A stretch of DNA of 9,325 nucleotides, taken from contig JAOUKW010000143.1 in assembly GCA_029882335.1 (NCBI GenBank), forward strand, positions 1 through 9,325, given 5' to 3'. Origin of the DNA: Candidatus Heimdallarchaeota archaeon. Its GTDB lineage: Archaea > Asgardarchaeota > Heimdallarchaeia > Heimdallarchaeales > Kariarchaeaceae. Positions 1 through 6,192 of this stretch are shown here, piece after piece. The notes below the pieces were generated by a model that was not told the origin of the DNA, did not search any database, and worked only from the letters and a program-made list of their open reading frames with translations. The position numbers and the translations under genes are program-made. Within the stretch, counting starts at the first letter, position 1. The number at the start of each line of letters is the position of its first letter.

Positions 1-356
1 GTCTTTTGTTGCATTATAAAGATAGTTCCAATTAATAAACAAATTGCAGATATGAAGAATGCCCATACCATCTCAAAAAATGTATCAACAAATCCACTGA
101 CGTCACCAATTGATCCTGAAGTTACTAAATCCTCTACCAGAATGAATTGCCATAACACACGACAAACTACCCATCCAATGAATCCTAATCCACCATATAA
201 ATAATTTTGACTTCCACCATTATTTGCAGTCATGATATAACCTATTCCCATAAGTAGAAAGCCAATTAAATCGATATATAATAAAATATTATATAAAACA
301 CCATCCCCTACAAAACTACCAATAAACCAAATGATGTTTTGAGCGAATAAAACCAT
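1..356 (-). CDS. Partial multi-pass membrane protein, function unknown
   Basis: This minus-strand frame is open from the window edge to an in-frame stop at 408-410; the C-terminus lies outside the window. From the ATG at 354-356 about 118 residues are visible, with four likely membrane helices: near residues 1-17, 24-43, 52-73 and 94-115. A polar glycine/asparagine-rich loop joins helices 2 and 3 (TANNGGSQN), and an acidic loop precedes helix 4. I do not recognise the family. The start is uncertain. The ATG at 356 has no well-spaced ribosome site, whereas a strong AAGGTGA lies 6 nt before an in-frame ATA at 402-404, which would add 16 residues (ISTQGNSG...). The gene runs in the same direction as the upstream 87-residue gene but is separated from it by about 200 nt with its own TATA-like box, so it is probably transcribed separately. 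Confidence 0.6.
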   Translation of the reverse strand, partial: MVLFAQNIIWFIGSFVGDGVLYNILLYIDLIGFLLMGIGYIMTANNGGSQNYLYGGLGFIGWVVCRVLWQFILVEDLVTSGSIGDVSGFVDTFFEMVWAFFISAICLLIGTIFIMQQK

Positions 357-410
357 TGCACCTATTTTAACCAGTGTTAAACCTGAATTACCTTGCGTTG
401 ATATTTTTTA

Positions 411-417
411 TCACCTT
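411..417 (-). promoter_or_regulatory. Shine-Dalgarno-like AAGGTGA upstream of an ATA codon
   Basis: On the minus strand AAGGTGA is followed by a 6-nt spacer and then an in-frame ATA (402-404) of the partial membrane protein. This is one of the best ribosome-site matches in the window, and no ATG, GTG or TTG lies at the expected distance in that frame. Confidence 0.4.
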
Positions 418-451
418 GTTAGTTGATGGAAATTACAACACTATAAAAACT

Positions 452-459
452 TATTTATA
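452..459 (-). promoter_or_regulatory. Possible TATA box for the partial membrane protein
   Basis: The minus-strand sequence TATAAATA lies about 35-40 nt before the AAGGTGA ribosome site, in the 200-nt spacer between the 87-residue gene and the membrane protein gene. It is a good match to an archaeal TATA box, but the surrounding DNA is so A+T-rich that chance matches are common. Confidence 0.3.
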
Positions 460-615
460 TTCAAATGTTTTAATTTTGTTCATATTGGTAATTTATTTTA
501 AAATTATAGAAAATTAAAACTTAATAAATATTGTCAACTTAAATGATTTTCCATTATTTTTAACCATAATTAAATTCAAAATAATTCTACAGGTACTCAT
601 AATTTATACAGTATT

Positions 616-879
616 TTATCTCTTCATAATATTAAATCCAATTATTACCCCAAATTTTTCTAACTTTGCTCTTTTTATAGGATAAGTACTATTGAATACA
701 AATAAAATAATATCATCCTCAAGAACTATTGGGTTGACTTCTATAGCAATAAAATCTGTAAAATTATGCTTTTTAGCATGTGTTTTAATCAATTCTGTTG
801 TGGTATTAATATATGATATCATATCTGCTTTACAAATGAAGATTTGAGGTTCAATTGAGCTACAAATATACTGAAACAT
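616..879 (-). CDS. Small orphan protein coupled to a thioredoxin-fold gene
   Basis: This 87-residue protein belongs to no family I recognise. It appears to be soluble, with an N-terminal segment carrying two cysteines (C6, C16), a central lysine/histidine-rich helix near residues 28-40, then two beta-like hydrophobic stretches (FIAIEVNPIVL and IILFVFNS) and a basic tail. The start is well supported: a GGAG at 887-890 lies 7 nt before the ATG. The gene begins one base after the stop codon of the upstream thioredoxin-fold gene (TGA-T-ATG), so the pair should be translated in a coupled manner and probably act together. The length and coupling argue for a real gene; any function is unknown. Confidence 0.65.
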   Translation of the reverse strand: MFQYICSSIEPQIFICKADMISYINTTTELIKTHAKKHNFTDFIAIEVNPIVLEDDIILFVFNSTYPIKRAKLEKFGVIIGFNIMKR

Positions 880-880
880 A

Positions 881-1198
881 TCACATCTCCAGTGTTAATG
901 GATATTCTTTTTTGAGTTTATCAAAAAATTCACCTCCACACAACCAATAAAAATTTGGAACACCTTCAACTTTTATTACATCATCAATAATTGTAGTAGG
1001 ATGAATTGATATTTTATACATTCTTATTTTATTTTTAATAGTGTTAGTTTTCTCATTTATAAAAAAGACATCTAGATTGCATCCTGCACATTTTCCGATC
1101 TCAACATTACGGATATGATCGATACACTCTTTACAACCATCAGAGAATATCTGTATATATCTTGATTGATTTCTCTTTGATTGTAAAGGAATTGTCAT
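881..1198 (-). CDS. Thioredoxin-fold protein with two CxxC motifs
   Basis: This 105-residue protein matches the layout of small cytoplasmic thioredoxin/glutaredoxin-like proteins. A first beta strand (YIQIFSD) is followed by an active-site-type C22-KE-C25. A second pair, C37-AG-C40, precedes strand two (LDVFFI). The sequence HPTTII at 66-71 places a proline (P67) where thioredoxin folds carry the cis-proline opposite the active site. It ends with VEGVP, a lone C87 and a final helix. The double CxxC is characteristic of a subgroup found in bacteria and archaea; a thiol-disulfide or metal-binding role is inferred. The ATG has no Shine-Dalgarno sequence, but TATA-like DNA about 25-35 nt upstream (around 1222-1235) suggests a short or absent leader. 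It is the first gene of a two-gene operon with the 87-residue gene. The substrate is unknown. Confidence 0.75.
   Translation of the reverse strand: MTIPLQSKRNQSRYIQIFSDGCKECIDHIRNVEIGKCAGCNLDVFFINEKTNTIKNKIRMYKISIHPTTIIDDVIKVEGVPNFYWLCGGEFFDKLKKEYPLTLEM
887..890 (-). promoter_or_regulatory. Ribosome binding site GGAG of the 87-residue gene
   Basis: GGAG sits inside the last codons of the thioredoxin-fold gene, 7 nt before the ATG of the next gene. It fixes that start and supports translational coupling. Confidence 0.6.
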
Positions 1199-1507
1199 TA
1201 TTATACTTCTAATTATATGGTATAATAATTTTATGTCATTTGAAATATTAATAATTCAAGTAATTAAAAGCACGTATAATATATTCATTCCAATTTGGTT
1301 TCATTTTGTTTTATATTTAATCGTATCTCTTTGTGTATATGTTCTTGGTATTTGATTAATTTGATATTTAATTGGAAATCGACAATTCACATATTATTTC
1401 CATTTAGTTTCAATTTATCGAATTTAAACAAGATGACATTAGTTATGAGAAAAAAGATCATGCGTAATTGCAAACAATCAAATAATCATAATAAATCTAA
1501 ATATTTA
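1199..1507. other. Divergent A+T-rich intergenic region
   Basis: This stretch separates the minus-strand thioredoxin-fold gene from the DinB-like gene. The side next to 1198 holds TATA-like DNA for the minus-strand operon. The frame of the DinB-like gene is open back to a TTG at 1295, but the encoded extension is low-complexity, rich in Phe, Ile, Asn and Ser, and not typical of the family. It is therefore treated here as non-coding leader. TATA-like TTTATATTTA near 1310-1320 could drive the plus-strand gene. No RNA gene or clear repeat was seen. Confidence 0.4.
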
Positions 1508-1984
1508 ATGGATCATAAAACCGAACTAAAGCAATTTTTAGACAATTCAATGGATAAATTTAATTCTCTTGTGATGAATATAACAGAAGATCAATTAGAA
1601 AGTAGGATTCAAGATAAAGAAGGGGGTTGGACTGTAATCGAAATACTTAGACATATACAAAATTCTGAAAAAGGATTGTTATTACAAATAAATAATATTC
1701 TATCTGGGGGTGAAGGTGCTCCTGCTGATTTCGATTTAGCAAAATATAACAAACGATCTAATGAAAAGATGAACGAGATGACTTTCGAGGAAGTTAAAAT
1801 AAAGATGATTGAAAATAGAACAGCAACCCTAAAAATATTAGAATCAATTACCGATGAACAATTAGAACTTAGGGGTAGACACGCGAATTTGAAAGAATAT
1901 TCAATTTTAGATTTTTTCAAAACTATATCTTATCATCAGCATTCACATGTCAAAAAAATTATTGAAGAATTGGGTATTAGCTAA
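1508..1984 (+). CDS. DinB-like four-helix-bundle protein
   Basis: From the ATG at 1508 the protein has 158 residues, the usual size of DinB/YfiT-like (DinB_2) proteins. The family hallmark is clear: GGWTVIEILRHI at 39-50, where H49 is the expected first metal ligand, and a late helix with HQHSH at 143-147, giving the HxxxH pair (H143, H147) that completes a three-histidine divalent-metal site. These proteins are metal-dependent transferases or hydrolases, often thiol-related, and many have no known substrate. A longer frame starts at a TTG at 1295 and another ATG lies at 1445. I prefer 1508 because residues before it do not fit the fold. No Shine-Dalgarno sequence is present at any option. 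The gene is convergent with the macro-TIR gene, with about 64 nt between the two stops. Confidence 0.75.
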   Translation: MDHKTELKQFLDNSMDKFNSLVMNITEDQLESRIQDKEGGWTVIEILRHIQNSEKGLLLQINNILSGGEGAPADFDLAKYNKRSNEKMNEMTFEEVKIKMIENRTATLKILESITDEQLELRGRHANLKEYSILDFFKTISYHQHSHVKKIIEELGIS

Positions 1985-2048
1985 TCATACTTATTATTCT
2001 AAAAGAAATTATCAATAATTCATTGCTACAAAAAATTAGATTGTATAA

Positions 2049-3341
2049 TTATTTAAAATTCAACATATAATGGATTTTGTCTCCAGTATGAATTGTTTTT
2101 ATCTTTGCTTGTAGCTCTCCTGAGATTATTAGAGCTTCTACAAATTCTAAGACTGTGATTTCACTTTGTTTGATACTTGTAGAAAGTCGAGAGATTGGAA
2201 TTCCATCAAGATACACATGTTTTAGTTGATTTATAATCTGTATTAATTGATTATTGTCAATTTTTAGAGTTTGACTTTTTTTGGTATAATCTAAACTAGT
2301 TGATTGTTGAATATATTGATTATTCAGTTGTTTTATTATTGAATTAAGTGCATTTATTGTTATAGATGGATCTAAATTAATTAAATTAAGATACTGTATC
2401 ATTCGCATATACATCGGTAGTTCTGTATTTTCAATTAATAATGGAAATAGAACCTGTGCATTTGCCTCTCTATTCTTTATCATCGCAATATCAAATTCTT
2501 CAATACATACTTTGGATTTTAAATAATCTGGTGATAATAAAGCGAATATAAATTTAGATTTCTCAAGTGAGATAAATATTTCTTGCTGCCATGATGCTCC
2601 TGTATTAAGTTCTAATTTATCCATGTAAATTCTTAAATTGGAATTTATTGATTTTAAAGTGGTAAATATGAAATCTGCTATCTTTGAATTTTTGTGTGAA
2701 TAACTAATAAATATATCGTGATTTTTCTCAATCTTTACAGCCTGATCTTGTTGTTTGGGTAGATTGTATTTAAAGGTTTGAAAAGAAGGTAGGGTGATAT
2801 TTAATAATGGTTTTTGATTAATTACTATTTTAAGAACCTGTAACTGCAATCCATTTAACATCCAATAATATGCAGATTCAACTAAATTCTCCATAATTTC
2901 TATTGGATTTGATCCTACAGCTCCAGTGGAAACAAGTGGAGTTGCTACTTTATTTATTTCATGAGATAAAAATGGGATTAATGCTCTGAAAATATCTCCT
3001 ACTAACTCACCTGGAGATCCTCGATTAAATGGTTCAAAAACAAGAATATGATCAAATTCAATTCCTTTTTCTTTATGATTAATCTTTTGTGATAGCCAAC
3101 ACGAGAATTCCTTTCTGTAATCGTATTTTATATTTTTAGCAAGTTTATTAAGTTCTATTGATTTTTTATCAAGGGAATCAATTAACGTACCTCGCGATGG
3201 ATAATATGATCCTGGAATTGCAGATACAATTAAGAAATCAACAGCTTCTTCTTTAGGTAAATTAGTCAGATCACCATAAAATAATTGGATTAACTTCAAA
3301 CCCTCATTAGAATTAACTTCTATTTGATCTATTAATTCCAT
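2049..3341 (-). CDS. Macro-like / TIR / winged-helix multidomain protein
   Basis: This 430-residue soluble protein has three parts. Residues about 15-180 resemble a macro domain: GDLT at 23-26, VDFLIVSAI at 34-42, and a late PLVSTGAVGSNPIE at 135-148 matching the second ADP-ribose loop. However, the usual NAAN and GGG-V motifs are replaced. Residues about 207-340 form a TIR domain: HDIFISYSH start, a BB-loop-like stretch ending TGASW at 247-251, and SPDYLKSKVCIEEF, where C279 and E282 match the C-x-x-E of NAD-cleaving TIRs. Residues about 360-430 look like a winged helix of the PCI type. TIR domains of this type hydrolyse or cyclise NAD and macro domains bind ADP-ribose products, so an NAD-linked defence or signalling role is inferred. 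There is no membrane segment. The ATG has no Shine-Dalgarno sequence. The gene is divergent from a small STAS-like gene. Confidence 0.8.
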   Translation of the reverse strand: MELIDQIEVNSNEGLKLIQLFYGDLTNLPKEEAVDFLIVSAIPGSYYPSRGTLIDSLDKKSIELNKLAKNIKYDYRKEFSCWLSQKINHKEKGIEFDHILVFEPFNRGSPGELVGDIFRALIPFLSHEINKVATPLVSTGAVGSNPIEIMENLVESAYYWMLNGLQLQVLKIVINQKPLLNITLPSFQTFKYNLPKQQDQAVKIEKNHDIFISYSHKNSKIADFIFTTLKSINSNLRIYMDKLELNTGASWQQEIFISLEKSKFIFALLSPDYLKSKVCIEEFDIAMIKNREANAQVLFPLLIENTELPMYMRMIQYLNLINLDPSITINALNSIIKQLNNQYIQQSTSLDYTKKSQTLKIDNNQLIQIINQLKHVYLDGIPISRLSTSIKQSEITVLEFVEALIISGELQAKIKTIHTGDKIHYMLNFK

Positions 3342-3546
3342 GAAAATTTTTTATTTTCTTGATACAAAAATATTATGGCTAATGATTACAACAATTGTAC
3401 CATTACAATGTTAAGTTTATGTAATTTGAATTGCATTCTTATCCATTTTTAATTAATAAATTTAGATGATTTATTTAGAAGTTCAATTTTGTTAGATATC
3501 TCTAATCAAAATAATTAAATAATTAAAAGACCTTAGTTATGATCAT
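3342..3546. promoter_or_regulatory. Divergent promoter region of the macro-TIR and STAS-like genes
   Basis: About 205 nt with no gene. On the minus strand a TATA-like ATAATATTT (near 3367-3376) lies about 25-35 nt before the macro-TIR ATG, consistent with a short leader. On the plus strand an A+T-rich box around 3513-3527 sits at a similar distance from the TTG start at 3547. A perfect 8-nt palindrome, ACAATTGT (3391-3398), lies just upstream of the macro-TIR TATA-like box and could be an operator half; this is weak evidence. Confidence 0.35.
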
Positions 3547-3984
3547 TTGTCAATAAATAATGAATTTCAAACAGATATCCTCAAGGACATAGATGATAGA
3601 ATTAGTTTACTCGAAGAAAATATTGTATATATCCGTTCTATTAAGAAGGCTTCTCCAGAGATATCTAAATTGTTTTGGAAAAGAATTGATGAAGTAACCA
3701 ATCATTTAGATTCATATTATTTGATGATTGATTTATCTGAATTAAATTTAACTGAGCGATCTGATCCTCAAGAAAGAGAAAGGGGTAGACAGGTACTAAA
3801 TTCAAGAAAGGATAAGATCAAATTTATCAGTTATATTGTTCCAAAGAATTTTTTCATTCGATTAGTTATTAAATTTGTTATGAATTCCATTGAATCATTT
3901 CCATTTTCAATTGATAAATCCATAACTGCTGGATTAAAATCAATCATCAACTTTGAAAAAAAAAATCAGCTAATTATAATATAG
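3547..3984 (+). CDS. Small protein of probable STAS-like fold
   Basis: This 145-residue soluble protein begins at TTG because no ATG or GTG occurs in frame before residue 60. Its pattern resembles SpoIIAA/STAS-like proteins. An N-terminal strand (IVYIRS) is followed by helix 36-52, then the strand YLMIDLSEL (58-66) that normally ends near the phosphorylatable or switch loop. Next comes a charged segment (TERSDPQERERG), helix, strand FISYIVPKN (93-101), an amphipathic helix to 113, strand FPFSID and a last helix. Such domains act as regulators or partner-switching modules. The assignment is from secondary-structure pattern and motif feel, not a firm match. A similar protein lies at 6193-6570 and a broken copy at 4314-4523. 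It is transcribed away from the macro-TIR gene, so co-regulation is possible. Confidence 0.55.
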   Translation: MSINNEFQTDILKDIDDRISLLEENIVYIRSIKKASPEISKLFWKRIDEVTNHLDSYYLMIDLSELNLTERSDPQERERGRQVLNSRKDKIKFISYIVPKNFFIRLVIKFVMNSIESFPFSIDKSITAGLKSIINFEKKNQLIII

Positions 3985-4013
3985 ATCAAGTCCAAAATCG
4001 ATCATAAATATGG

Positions 4014-4289
4014 TTAAAATGAGCAATTATGCCTATCTTCACGAATACAATTGCGTACCAAATCTTCTCTTTTATCTCCTCTTTCTTTAATCAATACATA
4101 ACAAATTATATGACGAATTCCACTTTTATTTAAAAGACGGGTAAATGTTTTTGTATCTTTAACGGTAAATTTTAAGGTTGATTTAACTGGAAATACAGTA
4201 CTACTGACTGAAAAATCACTATCAATATACCCTTTTAGCAAAGGGACGGGAAAAGTAATTTCATTACAGACACGCAGTAGTACAATCAC
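4014..4289 (-). CDS. Small orphan protein, possibly membrane-anchored
   Basis: This lone minus-strand gene sits among plus-strand genes and encodes 91 residues from a GTG start. A GGAG lies 8 nt upstream, which supports this start. The N-terminus (IVLLRVC) is hydrophobic, and the frame stays open upstream for about 13 codons encoding more hydrophobic residues (KIFLILLGVSY), but with no ATG, GTG or TTG. A longer N-terminal membrane anchor beginning at a non-standard codon is therefore conceivable. The rest is beta-rich and Ser/Thr-rich (residues 20-50), then basic with four cysteines in total. I do not recognise a family. Its length without a stop in such A+T-rich DNA, plus the ribosome site, favours a real gene. 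The stop is convergent with the STAS-like gene at a distance of about 29 nt. Confidence 0.45.
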   Translation of the reverse strand: MIVLLRVCNEITFPVPLLKGYIDSDFSVSSTVFPVKSTLKFTVKDTKTFTRLLNKSGIRHIICYVLIKERGDKREDLVRNCIREDRHNCSF

Positions 4290-4297
4290 ATATGATA

Positions 4298-4301
4298 CTC
4301 C
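4298..4301 (-). promoter_or_regulatory. Ribosome binding site GGAG within a small inverted repeat
   Basis: GGAG lies 8 nt before the GTG start of the 91-residue orphan. It overlaps the inverted repeat ATACT/AGTAT on the minus strand (6-nt loop), so the ribosome site could be partly hidden in a weak hairpin. Confidence 0.35.
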
Positions 4302-4313
4302 GAGTAGTATTAA

Positions 4314-4523
4314 AAATATTTTTTGTTAGTTGGACACCTATCTTTTAGCTTTTTAGTAAATGTAGTATTGAAAAATCTGTCTGATGATTTGATCTATGAA
4401 TTATTTCCTTTTGTAAATGGATGTGTATCAATTATTTAATACGTCGTTTTTTCAAAAATTGTATATCGAGCATATGAAAAATCAAAAGAGTATTTAGCTC
4501 TGAAGATTAATAAAAATTATTGA
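4314..4523 (+). pseudogene. Probable remnant of a STAS-like gene with in-frame stop
   Basis: One plus-strand frame is open from 4314, is interrupted only by a TAA at 4437-4439, and continues in the same frame to a TGA at 4521-4523. The first part encodes GHLSFSFLVNVVLKNLSDD and more. The second part encodes YVVFSKIVYRAYEKSKEYL and more, which looks like the final strand and helix of a STAS-like domain. Compared with the intact protein at 6193-6570, the H-x-x-F strand, the asparagine-containing helix and the final YE...IN helix occur in the same order. No N-terminal half is present: stops crowd the frame before 4314. I read it as the 3' end of a third copy, now decayed. Its terminal TGA overlaps a TTG that could start the MFS gene. 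Short frames arise by chance in this A+T-rich DNA, so this remains moderate. Confidence 0.35.
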
Positions 4524-4546
4524 ATACTTCTGTTAATCAATCAGGT

Positions 4547-5737
4547 ATGACTTTACAAAGGGATGCAAAATTATTGATTACAACTCGATTACTAAGGTCA
4601 TTTTCTTTAGGTTTATTGGGATTTTCACTATCATTGTATTATAATGAACTCAATTTTGATTACTTAAAAATCGGTATTTTACTCGGCTTTACTTTACTTG
4701 GTAGTGGATTATCTACAATCATTGCTGGATTGCTATCCCAAAGATATCGATTGAAAAAAATAATACTAGGAATCATTCTTATCAGTTCTCTCTCGTTTTT
4801 AATATTCATTTTAACAGATAATTTCATTTTATTGTTAATAACTAGTTTATTTGCATTTATTAATCCAAATGCAAAGGATGCAGGTCCCTTGATGTCTTTA
4901 GAACAGGCATTTATACCATTTATTTCTAATAAAGAAGACAGGACATTTCTCTATTCACTTTGGAATATTAGTGCAAGCGTTTCATTGTCTTTTGGTTTAT
5001 TAATGGCTGGTGTACCATTTTACTTAGGATATGATCTTATTTATTCCCCTCTATTAATTTATAAATTTATATTTTCTATCTCTCTGATCTTAAATTTATC
5101 AACTTTATTTGTTTATAGGTCATTATCAGATATAGAGATATCGCATAGAAAAAGTAAAAATATTACTATTAAGAATAAAAAAACCATATATCAATTGTCA
5201 TTGTTATTTGCTCTTGATGCATTTGGAGGGGGATTTATAATTTCAAATGTAATTTCACTTTGGTTTAAATTAAACTTTCACGCTTCAAATGAGCAATTAT
5301 CTTTAATATTTTCCATTGGTGGTATACTTGAGGCAATTTCCTATATATTTGCCAATCCCATAGCAAATCGTTTTGGATTATTGAATACAATGGTTTTTAC
5401 TCATATACCCGCGAATATCATGCTCATGTTGGTTCCATTTATTCCAACATTTCTATTTGCTTCAATAATATTTGTATCAAGGTCTATATTGTCTCAAATG
5501 GATGTACCAACAAGACAGGCATTTATTGTATTATTAGTTGATGAGGATGAAAGAACGATTTTGACTTCGATTACAAATGTTTCTCGTTTAGGTGCTTCTT
5601 CTACTGCACCTTTGATTGCAACTCAGCTATTACAAGGAGCTATATTTTCTACCTTGTTCATTGGTGGAGGTATCAAGATTTTATACGATTTATTAATTTA
5701 TCAAAAATTTAAATCAGTTGAATTAGAAGGGCAATAA
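4547..5737 (+). CDS. MFS transporter, 12 membrane helices
   Basis: From the ATG at 4547 this is a 396-residue integral membrane protein; an in-frame TTG at 4520 would add nine residues. It shows the normal two-times-six-helix plan of the major facilitator superfamily. TM1 starts with DAKLLITTRLLRS, and a short basic loop 2-3 (SQRYRLKK) stands where the family has its G-x-x-x-D-R-x-G-R-R motif, here degenerate. A basic cytosolic loop (HRKSKNITIKNKK) separates the halves. The conserved MDVPTRQAF plus a following DERT and NVSR lie in the loop and helices near the C-terminal half. This motif is typical of drug/metabolite-type MFS proteins. The substrate cannot be told. No Shine-Dalgarno sequence is present, but a TATA-like TTAATAAAAATTAT around 4507-4520 would give a very short leader to the ATG at 4547. 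Confidence 0.85.
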   Translation: MTLQRDAKLLITTRLLRSFSLGLLGFSLSLYYNELNFDYLKIGILLGFTLLGSGLSTIIAGLLSQRYRLKKIILGIILISSLSFLIFILTDNFILLLITSLFAFINPNAKDAGPLMSLEQAFIPFISNKEDRTFLYSLWNISASVSLSFGLLMAGVPFYLGYDLIYSPLLIYKFIFSISLILNLSTLFVYRSLSDIEISHRKSKNITIKNKKTIYQLSLLFALDAFGGGFIISNVISLWFKLNFHASNEQLSLIFSIGGILEAISYIFANPIANRFGLLNTMVFTHIPANIMLMLVPFIPTFLFASIIFVSRSILSQMDVPTRQAFIVLLVDEDERTILTSITNVSRLGASSTAPLIATQLLQGAIFSTLFIGGGIKILYDLLIYQKFKSVELEGQ

Positions 5738-5824
5738 TAGATTAATAGAAATCAATATGAATAGTTTCACTCATCTGTCTACTGATAATCTTTACTATTG
5801 ATGAATAAATAAGACATATTGATA

Positions 5825-6085
5825 ATGAAAGATGATTATTTAATAGATGCATCTTTTGATGCAAACGCAGATCATTATATTCAACTAAAGCAATATGTAG
5901 TTATATTTCTAGCTGGTTATCGAAAAATTGTTCGATCGACCTTTGATCATATAGAAGAAGCTGAAAATAAAATATCTATTTATATGAAATATCAAAAATT
6001 ATATTCAAGGAGTGATTTTCTTATTTGTACAAAATATGATTTGTTAGGTATGACTGGGGTTGAATATCTATGGTCTATCGAATAA
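5825..6085 (+). CDS. Small orphan soluble protein
   Basis: An 86-residue protein from the ATG at 5825 (a TTG at 5819 would add two residues). I do not recognise it. It starts with an acidic segment (KDDYLIDASFDANAD), followed by a hydrophobic strand or helix (YVVIFLAGY) and a charged helix (EEAENKISIYMKYQKLY). It ends with FLICTKYDLLGMTGVEYLW. It is rich in tyrosine and has one cysteine. There is no signal peptide or convincing membrane helix and no Shine-Dalgarno sequence. It lies about 87 nt after the MFS gene and 107 nt before the second STAS-like gene, all on the plus strand, so these may share regulation. Reality rests on frame length and sensible composition. Confidence 0.5.
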   Translation: MKDDYLIDASFDANADHYIQLKQYVVIFLAGYRKIVRSTFDHIEEAENKISIYMKYQKLYSRSDFLICTKYDLLGMTGVEYLWSIE

Positions 6086-6124
6086 GGAATTTTGATTTCA
6101 GGTAGATGTTAAGTTTGGTATTAT

Positions 6125-6137
6125 TCTATAATATAGA
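6125..6137. repeat. 13-nt palindrome upstream of the second STAS-like gene
   Basis: TCTATA-A-TATAGA is a perfect inverted repeat around one central base, placed about 20 nt upstream of the best TATA box in the window. It could be an operator, or chance in A+T-rich DNA. Confidence 0.3.
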
Positions 6138-6157
6138 GACTACAAATTTACCAAAAG

Positions 6158-6165
6158 TTTAAATA
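6158..6165 (+). promoter_or_regulatory. Archaeal TATA box with preceding BRE-like bases
   Basis: TTTAAATA is preceded by purine-rich CAAAAG, matching an archaeal BRE plus TATA arrangement. Its centre lies about 31 nt before the ATG at 6193, predicting a leader of only a few bases, in line with the absence of a Shine-Dalgarno site. Confidence 0.5.
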
Positions 6166-6192
6166 AATTTATTGAAATACATTATGTGTTAA

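Noticed and set aside
1291..1419. Imperfect repeat of TTTGGTTTCATTTT-like and TTTAGTTTCAATTT-like segments
   Set aside because: Similarity is partial and T-rich, as expected by chance in DNA of this composition.
1609..1920. Minus-strand open frame of 103 codons
   Set aside because: It lies wholly inside the DinB-like gene, antisense to it, has low-complexity Ser/Ile-rich sequence and no ribosome site; it is a shadow of the real gene.
2049..3341. Calling this a Thoeris system
   Set aside because: Only one gene with fused macro-like and TIR parts is present; no separate ThsA-type effector or second TIR gene is adjacent, so the name is not justified.
4419..4499. Small ORF starting at an ATG (about 26 codons)
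   Set aside because: It is in a different frame from the STAS-like remnant, short, without a ribosome site and with no recognisable sequence.
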